Assembly (NCBI RefSeq): GCF_003194585.1 | Contig: NZ_QHKZ01000004.1 | Location: 310,001 to 374,000 of the forward strand | Direction: 5' to 3' | DNA: 64,000 bases | Origin: Nocardioides daejeonensis | GTDB lineage: Bacteria; Actinomycetota; Actinomycetes; Propionibacteriales; Nocardioidaceae | Shown here: positions 41,439 to 50,808 of the stretch, piece after piece | How positions within the stretch are numbered: position 1 is the first letter of the stretch | Layout: each line of letters starts with the position of its first letter | Made by a program: the position numbers and the translations under genes | Notes under the pieces: model-generated | The model's database searches: none | Seen by the model: the letters and a program-made list of their open reading frames with translations, nothing else | Told to the model about the DNA's origin: nothing

Positions 41439-42587
41439 ATGAGCACGATCGCACCGTCCGGCGCCCGGTCCCGCGCGGCCGCCCATCGCGGCACCCGCGT
41501 CCGCGACGCCCTGGTCCGAGCCGTCGAAGCAGCCACCACTCCGCTGCTGCCCGCGGACTATCTCGACCTCTTCGCCCCGCTCCGCTCCGGTGCGGACCTG
41601 CGTGGCCGCATTGTCGCCGTACGCCCGGAGACCGCGGACGCCGCCACGATCGAGATCAAGCCCGGCGCCGACTGGGCCGGCCACGTACCCGGCCAGTACC
41701 TGCGGATCGGTGTCGACGTCGACGGTGTTCGCCAGTGGCGCGCGTACTCGCTCACGCACGGCCCCCGCGTCGACGGCCTCATCTCGATCACTGTCAAGGC
41801 GGTGCCGGACGGGGTGGTGAGCAACCACCTCGTGCACCAGGCGCGCCCGGGCACGCTGGTCCACCTGGAGCAGGCGACCGGTGACTTCGTGCTGCCGCCG
41901 CTCACCGCGGACCGGAAGTTCCTCTTCGTGACCGCCGGCTCCGGCGTCACTCCGGTCATCGGCATGCTGCGCAACCTCTTCCCGGTCACCGACTCCGGCG
42001 TGGTCGGCCTCGGCCGCCCGCTCGACATCACCGTCGTGCATGTGGCGCCGAGCGAACCGGACTCGATCTTCATCAGCAACCTCCGCGAGCTGCATGCCGC
42101 GGGTGCGATCCACCTCGTTGCCCGCTACGACGACGTGCACGGTGTGCTCGACGTGCAGCGGCTCGAGGAGGTCGTCCCCGACCTCGCCGAGCGGACGACC
42201 TACGCCTGTGGCCCGGCTGGCCTGCTCGATGCGTTGGCCGCCCACCACGAAGCCCGCGACCTGGAGCTCTTCACCGAGCAGTTCCGGCCCGCCACGCTGG
42301 TCACCGGCGAGGGCGGCACGCTGCACCTGGAGGCGTCCGAGGTGGAGCTCGACCTCGACGGCTCGTCCACGATCCTCGACGCGGCCGAGGCCGCCGGCGT
42401 GCTGATGCCCAGCGGCTGCCGGATGGGGATCTGCATGGGCTGCGTCCTGCCGATGCGCGAAGGCGCCGTGCGCGACCTGCGCAACGGCGAGATCACCCGC
42501 GCCGTGCCCGGCGAGACCGACCCGGGCGGCGTACCCATCCAGACCTGCATCAGCGCACCTGCCGGTGCCTGCCACCTCTCCCACTGA
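41439..42587 (+). CDS. Ferredoxin-type oxidoreductase for desaturase
   Basis: This 382-residue electron-transfer protein has an FAD domain with RAYSLT, an NAD(P)H domain with TAGSGVTPVIGML, and a C-terminal plant-type [2Fe-2S] domain. The cluster ligands are spaced C-x4-C-x2-C (CRMGICMGC), with a final Cys in QTCISAP. It resembles mycobacterial Rv3230c, which feeds electrons to the stearoyl-CoA desaturase DesA3. The desaturase gene follows after 29 bp, so the partnership is strongly suggested. CACCAT lies 6 bp before ATG 41439, so the operon mRNA is probably leaderless. Confidence 0.88.
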   Translation: MSTIAPSGARSRAAAHRGTRVRDALVRAVEAATTPLLPADYLDLFAPLRSGADLRGRIVAVRPETADAATIEIKPGADWAGHVPGQYLRIGVDVDGVRQWRAYSLTHGPRVDGLISITVKAVPDGVVSNHLVHQARPGTLVHLEQATGDFVLPPLTADRKFLFVTAGSGVTPVIGMLRNLFPVTDSGVVGLGRPLDITVVHVAPSEPDSIFISNLRELHAAGAIHLVARYDDVHGVLDVQRLEEVVPDLAERTTYACGPAGLLDALAAHHEARDLELFTEQFRPATLVTGEGGTLHLEASEVELDLDGSSTILDAAEAAGVLMPSGCRMGICMGCVLPMREGAVRDLRNGEITRAVPGETDPGGVPIQTCISAPAGACHLSH

Positions 42588-42616
42588 CCGCGCGACCCGC
42601 GAGAGAAGGAAGCCTC

Positions 42617-43864
42617 ATGACCACCATCACCAACCAACTGGTCAACCCGACGGCCCACCTGACGCCCGAGGACATCGAGCAGATCGGGATCGAGCTCGAC
42701 GCCATCCGTCAGGAGGTGCTCGACAGCCGCGGTGAGAGCGACGCCGCCTACATCCGCAAGGTGGTCGACACGCAGCGCAAGCTCGAGCTGGCCAGCCGCG
42801 CGGTGCTGCTCTTCAGTGTGCTGCCGCCGGCCTGGATCGTCGGCACCGCCGGCCTGAGCGTCGCCAAGATCCTGGAGAACATGGAGATCGGCCACAACGT
42901 CATGCACGGCCAGTGGGACTGGATGCGTGACCCCAAGATCCACTCGACCACGTGGGAGTGGGACAACGCCTCGACCGCCGAGGGCTGGAAGCACTCGCAC
43001 AACCAGGTGCACCACACCTACACGAACATCGTCGGTAAGGACAACGACCTCGGCTACGGCATCATGCGCGTCGACGAGGACCAGCGCTGGCTGCCGATGC
43101 ACCTCGGCCAGCCGGTGTGGGCCTTCATCAACGCCTGCTTCTTCGAGTACGGCATCGCGGCCTACGACCTCGAGCTCGGCAAGAACCTGCGGGTCCCCAA
43201 GGAGAAGCGCAGCGAGGAGTTCAAGCGCAAGGCCAAGGACACGCTCGCCAAGATCCGCAAGCAGGCCACCAAGGACTACGTCGTACACCCGGCCCTGTCG
43301 ATCCCGACCGGCTCCTTCGTGCCGACGCTGGCCGCCAACTTCGTGGCCAACCTGGTGCGCAACCTGTGGTCGAACTCGGTGATCATGTGCGGTCACTTCC
43401 CCGAGGGGGTGGAGACCTTCGAGAAGAAGTCGATCCCGGAGCAGGAGACCCGCGGAGAGTGGTACCTGCGTCAGATGCTCGGTTCGGCCAACATCTCGGG
43501 CTCGCCGGCGATGCACTTGATGACCGGCAACCTGTCGCACCAGATCGAGCACCACCTCTTCCCCGATCTGCCCAGCAACCGCTACGCCGAGGTCGCCCCG
43601 AAGGTTCGCGCCCTCTTCGAGAAGTACGACCTCAACTACCACTCCGCGCCGCTGCCGCAGCAGGTCGCGAGTGCCTGGCACAAGGTCTTCCGTCTCTCGC
43701 TGCCCAACGGCTGGCTGGCCGAGACCAACGTGAAGAACCTGCCCCAGCAGCTGGGCCTGCTGAAGAAGCTCACCACCGGCGGCCCCAAGGTCCGTCGCGC
43801 GTACGACGCCGCCCAGCGCCGCGCCGCCCGTCAGCGCCGCGAGGCGGAGGCTGTCGCCGCCTGA
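42617..43864 (+). CDS. Acyl-CoA fatty acid desaturase (DesA3-like)
   Basis: This 415-residue membrane-associated di-iron enzyme introduces a double bond into fatty acyl chains. The three histidine boxes are complete: H93NVMH97, H128NQVHH133 and H308QIEHH313. Hydrophobic stretches around the boxes anchor it. It resembles mycobacterial DesA3 (Rv3229c) and takes electrons from the reductase encoded just upstream. A ribosome site (GAGAGAAGGAAG) precedes ATG 42617. A perfect 25-bp inverted repeat lies 29 bp after its stop. Confidence 0.9.
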   Translation: MTTITNQLVNPTAHLTPEDIEQIGIELDAIRQEVLDSRGESDAAYIRKVVDTQRKLELASRAVLLFSVLPPAWIVGTAGLSVAKILENMEIGHNVMHGQWDWMRDPKIHSTTWEWDNASTAEGWKHSHNQVHHTYTNIVGKDNDLGYGIMRVDEDQRWLPMHLGQPVWAFINACFFEYGIAAYDLELGKNLRVPKEKRSEEFKRKAKDTLAKIRKQATKDYVVHPALSIPTGSFVPTLAANFVANLVRNLWSNSVIMCGHFPEGVETFEKKSIPEQETRGEWYLRQMLGSANISGSPAMHLMTGNLSHQIEHHLFPDLPSNRYAEVAPKVRALFEKYDLNYHSAPLPQQVASAWHKVFRLSLPNGWLAETNVKNLPQQLGLLKKLTTGGPKVRRAYDAAQRRAARQRREAEAVAA

Positions 43865-43893
43865 CCCACGGGCCCCGCCCCCCTCTCCGGGGG

Positions 43894-43955
43894 GATCGTC
43901 CCTAACAGATTCGTGGTCTCCATCGGGTTTGACCACGAATCTGTTAGGGACGATC
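43894..43955. terminator. Perfect 25-bp inverted repeat (large hairpin)
   Basis: The arms at 43894-43918 and 43931-43955 are exact reverse complements over 25 bp, enclosing a 12-bp loop. The 5' arm starts GATCGTCCCTAACAGATTCG. A further 9-bp GC stem (CCCCGCCCC at 43873-43881 with GGGGCGGGG at 43974-43982) could close around it. It separates the desaturase operon from the Nur-box promoter and is probably a terminator. The perfect arms could also mark a small mobile repeat. Confidence 0.7.
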
Positions 43956-44010
43956 GAGATTTCACCGGGGGGAGGGGCGGGGTTCAACCGGCATCGCCTA
44001 GGGTTTGTTG

Positions 44011-44027
44011 TTGCAAGAGGATTGCAA
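44011..44027. promoter_or_regulatory. Nur-box match TTGCAA-N5-TTGCAA before ABC operon
   Basis: TTGCAAGAGGATTGCAA matches exactly the inverted repeat reported for the nickel-responsive repressor Nur of Streptomyces (tTGCaa-N5-ttGCAA). Symmetry extends to TTGTTGCAA / TTGCAATAA (44008-44030), with one mismatch. It lies 17 bp before the permease ATG. A possible -10 hexamer TAGGGT is at 43999-44004, so the box would cover the transcription start. Binding by Nur itself is inferred. Confidence 0.7.
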
Positions 44028-44043
44028 TAACGAAGGGTGAGGC

Positions 44044-45141
44044 ATGGCGGTCGAGGCACTCGATGTCGCGACTGCGGCGACCCCGGCCGACCTGGCGCGG
44101 CGTACGGCGTGGCGCAGCCGTGCTTGGCTGCTCGGCCTGAGCGGGGCGCTGGCTCTCTCGGTCGTCGCCGGGGTGAGCCTGGGAGCGGTGCGGATCCCGT
44201 TCGACGACGTCCTCCGGGTGATCGGTCATCACCTCTTCCTGGTGCCTGAGCAGCGCAGCTGGTCGGCTCCGCGCGACTCCATCATCTGGGAGGTCCGGCT
44301 GCCGCGCGTGCTGCTCGCGCTGCTGGTCGGTGCGGGCCTCGCCACCTGCGGCATGGCGTTGCAGGGGATGGTGCGCAACATGCTCGCCGACCCGTTCCTG
44401 CTGGGGGTCAACTCGGGTGCCTCGACCGGCGCGGCCGCCGCGATCCTCTTCGGCATCAGCCTGGGCCTCGGGGAGCACGTACTGCCGACCAGCGCCTTCC
44501 TCGGAGCGTTGGCGGCGTCGCTGCTCGTGTACGCGATCGCCCGCACGGGCGGCCGGGTCACCTCCGTGCGCCTCCTGCTGGCAGGGGTCACCGTGGGCTA
44601 TGCCCTGCAGGCGACCACCAGCTTCCTGATCTTCGCCAGCGACTCCGCCGAGGGCGCGCGATCGGTCATGTTCTGGCTCCTGGGCTCGTTGGCGCTCGCG
44701 CAGTGGGGCGGACCGCTCGCCGTGGTGGCGGTCGTTGTGCTGGTCACCGTGCTCGTGATCACCGCGACCGGACGGCAGCTCGACGCGCTCGCGATCGGCG
44801 ACGAGACCGCGCTGACCCTCGGCGTCTCACCGGAGAGGTTCCGCACCGCCCTGCTGGTGTTGGTCGCGCTCTGCATCGGCGTGCTCGTGGCGGCCTCCGG
44901 GAGCATCGGCTTCGTCGGTCTGGTGGTGCCGCACCTCGCCCGCCGCGCGGTCGGCAGTGCCCATGTCCGTGCGTTGCCCGTCGCTGCGCTCATGGGCGGC
45001 ATCCTGCTCATCTGGGCCGACATCGCAGCCCGCACGCTGCTTGCCCCTCAGGAGATCCCGATCGGGATCATCACCTCCCTGCTGGGTGCCCCCTTCCTGC
45101 TCGTCCTCGTCCGTCGGCTGCACGCAAGCAGCTCTGTCTGA
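44044..45141 (+). CDS. FecCD-type ABC transporter permease
   Basis: This 365-residue inner-membrane permease belongs to the FecCD/BtuC family, which imports metal chelates, haem or cobalamin. About ten membrane helices are visible. Family blocks include RLPRVLLALLVGAGLATCGMALQ, GMVRNMLADPFLLGVNSGAS and the ATPase-contacting region near GFVGLVVPHLARRAVG. It is the first gene of a four-gene operon, with the binding protein, ATPase and methyltransferase behind it. A Nur-box-like operator lies 17 bp before its ATG, which suggests repression when nickel is plentiful. GAAGGG supplies the ribosome site. Confidence 0.88.
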   Translation: MAVEALDVATAATPADLARRTAWRSRAWLLGLSGALALSVVAGVSLGAVRIPFDDVLRVIGHHLFLVPEQRSWSAPRDSIIWEVRLPRVLLALLVGAGLATCGMALQGMVRNMLADPFLLGVNSGASTGAAAAILFGISLGLGEHVLPTSAFLGALAASLLVYAIARTGGRVTSVRLLLAGVTVGYALQATTSFLIFASDSAEGARSVMFWLLGSLALAQWGGPLAVVAVVVLVTVLVITATGRQLDALAIGDETALTLGVSPERFRTALLVLVALCIGVLVAASGSIGFVGLVVPHLARRAVGSAHVRALPVAALMGGILLIWADIAARTLLAPQEIPIGIITSLLGAPFLLVLVRRLHASSSV

Positions 45142-45157
45142 ACCCCGAAGGAATGTC

Positions 45158-46140
45158 GTGACCCTGCGCCGTACTCCCCTGATCGGTCTCGCCGCCGCAA
45201 GCCTGCTCCTCGCGGGGTGCGGCCTTGCGAAGAGTGACGAGGAGAGCTCGGCCCCCGTGGCGGAGAACTTCCCCGTCACGGTCACCAACTGCGGTGCCGA
45301 GGTCGCCTTCGACCGGGCTCCGGAGCGGGTGGTGATGCTCAAGAGCGCCGCCGTCCCCTACCTGGCGTCGCTGGGCGTGCTCGACCGGGTGGTCGCGCGC
45401 GGCGGTGAGTATCCCCGTGCCTACTACGACGACGAGACATGGGCGGCGCTGGAGAGGATCCCCGCGCTGACCGGCAAGACCGACGCCTCGGGCCACCTGC
45501 TGATCTCCAAGGAGGTCGTGATCGACCAGGAGCCCGACCTCGTGCTGGGCGAGGTCGACAACCTCAACCGCGACACCCTCGGTGCGGCGAGGATCCCGCT
45601 GCTCGAGGAGCCGGCGATGTGTGCCGAGGGGCTGGCAGAGCCGGGGTACGACGACGTCGCCGACCAGCTGCGCACCTACGGCGAGGTCTTCGACCGACCG
45701 GAGCAGGCGGCTGCCGCCGTCGCGAAGCTCGAGAAGCAGGTGGCCGACCTCAGCGCCTCCCCGGAGAAGAAGCGCACCGCAGCGGTGCTCTTCCCGACGG
45801 TCGGGGGCGGCGTCACCTATGCCTACGGCACCAAGAGCATGGCCCAGCCGCAGCTCGAGGCCGCCGGCTTCACCAACGTCTTCGAGGACACCGCGGAACG
45901 GGTCTTCGAGGTCACCCTCGAGGAGCTCCTGGAGCGCAACCCGGACGTGCTGATCCTGCTGCACAGCACCGACGACCCGGACGCGGTCGCCCAGACCATC
46001 ACCGACCTTCCAGGGGCAGGGAGCCTGACCGCTGTCCGCAACGACGACGTGATGCCGCTGCTCTTCAACTTCGTCGAGCCGCCCTCGCCGCTCAACGTCC
46101 GTGGCCTGGAGCTGATCCGCGAGCGCTTCGGGGACGACGG

Positions 46141-46144
<4 letters not shown>
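45158..46144 (+). CDS. ABC transporter metal-chelate binding lipoprotein
   Basis: This 328-residue extracytoplasmic lipoprotein captures the ligand for the FecCD permease. The signal ends in the lipobox LLAGC (Cys18). The mature part has the two-lobe fold of the BtuF/FhuD class, with FDRAPERVVMLKSAAVPYLASLG near the start and the long helix between the lobes (VFDRPEQAAAAVAKLEKQVADL). GTG 45158 has AAGGA 8 bp upstream. An ATG at 45153 is out of frame. The stop overlaps the ATPase start (ATGA). The ligand is unknown. Confidence 0.85.
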
Positions 46145-46913
<769 letters not shown>

Positions 46914-46917
<4 letters not shown>

Positions 46918-47633
46918 CCCTCCTTCCCCTGTCACCGGTGCAGGCGAATCTCAACGCCTACTGGAGCGAGCGCGCTCCCGAGTACGACGCCCACCAGCAG
47001 CGGCCGGAGCGGTTGCCACGTGACGTCGCGGCCTGGTCGGCGATCTGGCACGAGGCGCTCCCCGAGGCGCCTGCCGACGTGCTGGACCTCGGCACCGGCA
47101 GTGGGTTCGTCGCCTTCGTGCACGCGGCACTCGGGCATCGGGTCACCGCGACCGACCTCGCGGAGGGGATGGTCCAGATCGCCCAACGTCGCGCGGCGGA
47201 GCTCGGGAACGCGCCGACGTTCCTGATCGGTGACGCGGTCGAACCCGACTTCGCGCCGGCGAGCTTCGACGCGATCACCAACCGCTACGTGATGTGGACG
47301 TTGCGAGAGCCGGAGCGCGCGCTCGCCAACTGGCGACGCCTGCTGCGCCCCGGTGGCGTCCTCGCCCTCGTCGACTCGACCTGGTTCCCCGACGGGCTGC
47401 AGGCGAACCCGACCCCCGGCTTCGCCCAGCGGTACGACGACCGGGCGCGGGAGGTGCTCCCGCTCGCCGAAGCACGGTCGATCGACGACACGCTCGCTGT
47501 GGTCGAGGCCGCTGGCTTCACCGACGTCACCGTCACCCCACTCACCTCGATCCTCGAACTCGACCGTGAGTACGGCGTCGCGCCGGGCCACGACGTGACC
47601 TTGCAGTACCTGGTGCGCGGCGTCAGTCGCTGA
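46914..47633 (+). CDS. Class I SAM-dependent methyltransferase in ABC operon
   Basis: This 239-residue methyltransferase has the SAM-binding loop VLDLGTGSGFVAFVHAALGH near residues 60-79 and the conserved Asp after the second strand (VTATDLAEGMVQIA). It looks like a small-molecule methyltransferase of the UbiE/SmtA-like type. Its ATG overlaps the ATPase stop, so it belongs to the uptake operon. A methyltransferase coupled to a metal-chelate importer suggests it modifies the imported ligand or an intracellular metal complex. The target is unknown. It overlaps the convergent membrane protein gene by 11 bp. Confidence 0.85.
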
Positions 47634-48261
47634 CCGACGTCGACGGCTTGAGCTGCAGGCCGGCGTTGCGGGCCGCCTGCCAGAGCCAGAACATCGCTGC
47701 GGCTGCGGCGACCAGTGCGAGGGGAAGCCAGACGTTGCTGGTGAGGACCACCCGGTCGAGGGCGGTCCAGGGGCGTTCGGTGGGGGTGTGCGCGTCGGTA
47801 GCGAACCAGATCCCCGCGGCGACCGCGCCGAGGAGGGATGCGGCCCCCGGAAGCAGCCAGGGCACCGGATCGTCGCAGCGACGGCGCAGATGGGTGGCCC
47901 AGGGCATCAGGCCCATCCAAGCCATCAAGCCGAGTAGGGAAACGGCCCCCAGGAGGTCGCCGTTGAGGTCATGGGGGAACTGCGGGATGCCTCCGTCGCG
48001 ATAGCCGACGTCCCAGGTCTGCTGGCCGTCGAGAATGGCCAGGCGCAGCATCTCCCAGATCAAGGTGGCCCCGATGCCGATCCCAGCAGCAGTGATCACG
48101 GTCGCGACCCCGACCGCGGCCTGGGTCGCGCGCCACGGGCGGCGTCGCGGCTTGAGGAACTCCTCCCAGCGGAATCGGTTGGCGATGCGCAGGGCGATCC
48201 GCTCAGAGAGCGGGGTCGGTTCCTCGATGCCCGGCGTCTGGTCGTGGGGGCAGCTGGTCAT
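47623..48261 (-). CDS. Membrane protein of unknown function (paralogue pair, second gene)
   Basis: This 212-residue protein has four predicted membrane helices after a 45-residue cytoplasmic start. The block WTALDRVVLTSNVWLPLALV and the following helix resemble QQAVLHSDLWLPAGLALIGL of the gene upstream. The two are probably ancient tandem duplicates. The ATG shares one base with the stop of that gene (TGATG), so they are translationally coupled. No functional motif is visible. A pair of similar four-helix proteins could form a heteromer. Confidence 0.65.
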   Translation of the reverse strand: MTSCPHDQTPGIEEPTPLSERIALRIANRFRWEEFLKPRRRPWRATQAAVGVATVITAAGIGIGATLIWEMLRLAILDGQQTWDVGYRDGGIPQFPHDLNGDLLGAVSLLGLMAWMGLMPWATHLRRRCDDPVPWLLPGAASLLGAVAAGIWFATDAHTPTERPWTALDRVVLTSNVWLPLALVAAAAAMFWLWQAARNAGLQLKPSTSVSD

Positions 48262-49097
48262 CAGGACGCTTCTTCCTCGGCGCGGAAGGCCGCTACCGGG
48301 TCGAGGTCGGGGATGACGCCGGCACGGAGCCACCGCGCGATCAGGGCCAGGCCGATCAGCGCCAAGCCGGCCGGCAGCCACAGGTCGGAATGGAGCACCG
48401 CCTGCTGCGCGAGGTTCCAGTCGTCGGGGTTCGGGCTCACCCAGGCAGTCGAGATCCAGACCGCGCCGGGCACCATCGCGCAGAAGAGGACGCCCCACGT
48501 CAGCGAGTGCGGGCGGCGCTCTCTGAGGGCTTGGCGCTGCACGATCACGAGTGCGTAGGAGACCCCGGTGCCGGCGAACGCCGTCCCCGCGATCCAGCTC
48601 TCTGCGGAGTCGCTGATGCCGCGGAGGTGCACCAGCTTGGCACCTTCGCCGAGGTAGCCGATGCGGTGAGCGAGGCCGGGGTCGAGGATGCTGAGGCGGA
48701 ACGGGTCGGCCATGATCGCGAACGAGACTCCGCCCAGCAGGGAGAAGCCGATCAGCAGCGAGAGGCCGATCGTCTGGGCGAGGCGGCCCGGCGGTCCGTC
48801 GAACAGCTCGATCTCGTCGCTCTCAGCGATAGGCGCCTGGTCCGGCGGTGTGGTCTGGTCCGCGGTGAGAGGCGAGTCGGCCTGATGGGGGTACGCGGCG
48901 TCAACCGGTGCGTGCTCCGAGGTGAGGTGATCCGGGTCCAGCGCCGCGGGAGCCGGGGACGCAGCCGAGTTGCCCGACAGGAGTGGCGACGTCGGGGGCC
49001 GGATGGCCGGGTGGGTGAAGAACCGGCGCAGGCGCGGGCGACCCTCGTCTGCCGCTGTGGTGGGTGCTGCCTGCGATGGGCGCCGAGACTCGTCCAT
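48261..49097 (-). CDS. Membrane protein of unknown function (paralogue pair, first gene)
   Basis: This 278-residue protein has a long disordered N-terminal region (about 1-100) rich in Pro, Ala, Asp and Thr, followed by four membrane helices. LAQTIGLSLLIGFSLLGGVS and the pattern around WISTAWVSPNPDDWNLAQQA are its clearest features. The membrane part resembles the gene downstream. I start at ATG 49097, because CAGGAT on the minus strand lies 6 bp before it. ATG 49115 is an alternative. Function unknown. Confidence 0.65.
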   Translation of the reverse strand: MDESRRPSQAAPTTAADEGRPRLRRFFTHPAIRPPTSPLLSGNSAASPAPAALDPDHLTSEHAPVDAAYPHQADSPLTADQTTPPDQAPIAESDEIELFDGPPGRLAQTIGLSLLIGFSLLGGVSFAIMADPFRLSILDPGLAHRIGYLGEGAKLVHLRGISDSAESWIAGTAFAGTGVSYALVIVQRQALRERRPHSLTWGVLFCAMVPGAVWISTAWVSPNPDDWNLAQQAVLHSDLWLPAGLALIGLALIARWLRAGVIPDLDPVAAFRAEEEAS

Positions 49098-49160
49098 GAA
49101 GGCATCCTGCCGCATCCGTGCATGGACCAACTTGCGATCGCGCCTAGCCGCAGGTCGTCG

Positions 49161-49188
49161 AATTTGCTTAACTTCGGTTAATCAAATT
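49161..49188. promoter_or_regulatory. 28-bp AT-rich inverted repeat before BASS transporter
   Basis: AATTTGCTTAAC (49161-49172) and GTTAATCAAATT (49177-49188) are inverted repeats matching at 11 of 12 positions around a TTCG centre. It stands out as AT-rich sequence in a GC-rich genome and ends 15 bp before the BASS start codon. The MarR protein encoded beyond that gene is a likely binder. Confidence 0.65.
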
Positions 49189-49203
49189 GCTAGGGGAGGT
49201 CGG

Positions 49204-50160
49204 ATGTACGTCGCCGGATCCGACCTCGACGCGCTGCGGCTCACGCTCGGCGAGGGTCCGCAAACCGGTATCAAGATCCTGATCGCGGTCTTCCTCCTCG
49301 GAGTCGCGCTCGACACCAAGCTCTCGGACCTGCGCGCCGTGCTGCGGCGTCCCGTGGTGCTGGTGGTCGGCGTGGTGACCCAGTTCGCGCTGCTTCCCGC
49401 GCTCACGCTGCTGCTCTGTCGCGCGCTCGACGTGGGCGGTTCGGTGGCGTTGGGGATGCTGCTGGTCGCCTGCTCGCCGGCGGGGAACCTCTCCAACCTG
49501 CTCACCCACCGGGCCCACGGTGATGTCGCGCTCTCGATCGCGCTGACCACCTGCTCCAACCTGCTCGCGATCGTGGCCACACCGCTGGCCTTCGGTTTCT
49601 GGTCTGCGCGCTACCCGGCCGCCGAGACGTTGCTACGCGACATCCGACTCGACCCAGTCACGATGGGGATCGAGGTGGCGCTGCTGATCGGCGTCCCCTT
49701 CGCGCTCGGCGTGGGCGTCGCCTCCCGGCGTCCGGACCTTGCCGCGCGCCTGCGCCGACCCGTGGAGATCGCGGTGTTGGTCGTGCTGCTGCTCGTGATC
49801 GCGGGCGGGCTCGCCGCGCGGGGCGGGGTGATCCTCGACCACCTCGACGAGGCGGCGCTACCCGCGATCATCCAGAACGCCGCCGTGCTCATCACCGGGT
49901 ACGCCGTCGGCCGGCTGCTCGGGTTGCGTGCCTCCGGGGTGCGCGCGATGACCTTCGAGATGGGGGTGCGCAACACGGCGTTGGCCCTGGTGTTGGCGCT
50001 GGCCTACTTCGACCAACTCGGCGGAGTCGCCCTGGTCGTCGCCTTCTGGGCGCTGTGGGACGTCTTCACCGGGCTCGCGCTCTCGACCTGGTGGCGGCGC
50101 CGCCCGCTCGGGACCGCGTCGGCCACCTCCACGAGCCGGTCGGACCTGCGCGATGCGTGA
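49204..50160 (+). CDS. BASS-family sodium/organic anion symporter
   Basis: This 318-residue membrane transporter belongs to the bile acid:sodium symporter family, with about nine to ten helices. Sodium-site blocks are visible: VACSPAGNLSNLLTHRAHGD in the first half and MTFEMGVRNTALALVLALAY in the second. Known members carry bile acids, sulfated steroids, pantoate or other organic anions. GGGGAGG lies before ATG 49204. Beyond it lie a MarR regulator and an arylsulfatase gene, which suggests uptake of a sulfated compound. This link is inferred from position. Confidence 0.82.
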   Translation: MYVAGSDLDALRLTLGEGPQTGIKILIAVFLLGVALDTKLSDLRAVLRRPVVLVVGVVTQFALLPALTLLLCRALDVGGSVALGMLLVACSPAGNLSNLLTHRAHGDVALSIALTTCSNLLAIVATPLAFGFWSARYPAAETLLRDIRLDPVTMGIEVALLIGVPFALGVGVASRRPDLAARLRRPVEIAVLVVLLLVIAGGLAARGGVILDHLDEAALPAIIQNAAVLITGYAVGRLLGLRASGVRAMTFEMGVRNTALALVLALAYFDQLGGVALVVAFWALWDVFTGLALSTWWRRRPLGTASATSTSRSDLRDA

Positions 50161-50296
50161 ACTCAGGTGCCCACCTGGCGACCGTAGGGTTCCGGCCGCG
50201 TCACGCATGGTGGCGGCGGCACCGCACCGGTCGCACGGTCGTGCGATGGGCCCCGCGCCGCGAGTGGTGCGTACGCCGGCGCGTCAGTCCCGAGGG

Positions 50297-50785
50297 TCAC
50301 TGCGGGTTCGGCGGTGCCCAGGTCAGCGGCAGGTGAGGTGCACCGCGCTGCACGAGCGCCTCAAGCCCGCGTCGGGTCGCAGCCGTGTCGGCTGCGCCGA
50401 TCTGTGCGCCCAGGCTGGCCTCGAACTCCGCATGGAAGGCGCTCGCGCACGCCAGTGCCTCCCGTCCGCGGGCGGTCACGCGCACCGCGCGCACCCGCCG
50501 GTCGGTCGCCTCCGCACGCTCGAGATAGCCAGCCTTGAGCATCGGGTCGATCGCCTTCAGCGCCCCCGGGCTACTCAGCCCGATCCGCTCCGCCAGGTCG
50601 CGCAGGCTCAACGCCTCGTCGCCCAGGGTGCGCAGCACCCAGCCGTTGCGCACCGAGAAGTCGGCGAAGCCGGCATCGGCGAGCCGCTGGTGCAGGGCGT
50701 CCACGAAGACCACGCCCGCCAGGCTCAACAGCACCCCGAAGTCGGTCGGCGCGCCCTCCGCCTCACCCGTCGTCCCGCCACTCAC
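50297..50785 (-). CDS. MarR-family regulator
   Basis: This 162-residue winged-helix protein has the MarR order of helices. The recognition region is LSLRDLAERIGLSSPGALKA and the wing is RAEATDRRVRAVRVTARGREAL. Proteins like this usually repress adjacent genes until a small aromatic or lipid ligand binds. The GTG start has TACGAT on the minus strand (50792-50797) 6 bp upstream, so it is probably leaderless. The arylsulfatase gene is divergent, with 23 bp between starts. The BASS gene is convergent. Confidence 0.85.
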   Translation of the reverse strand: MSGGTTGEAEGAPTDFGVLLSLAGVVFVDALHQRLADAGFADFSVRNGWVLRTLGDEALSLRDLAERIGLSSPGALKAIDPMLKAGYLERAEATDRRVRAVRVTARGREALACASAFHAEFEASLGAQIGAADTAATRRGLEALVQRGAPHLPLTWAPPNPQ

Positions 50786-50808
50786 CCCAGCATCGTAGGA
50801 GCCCGACC

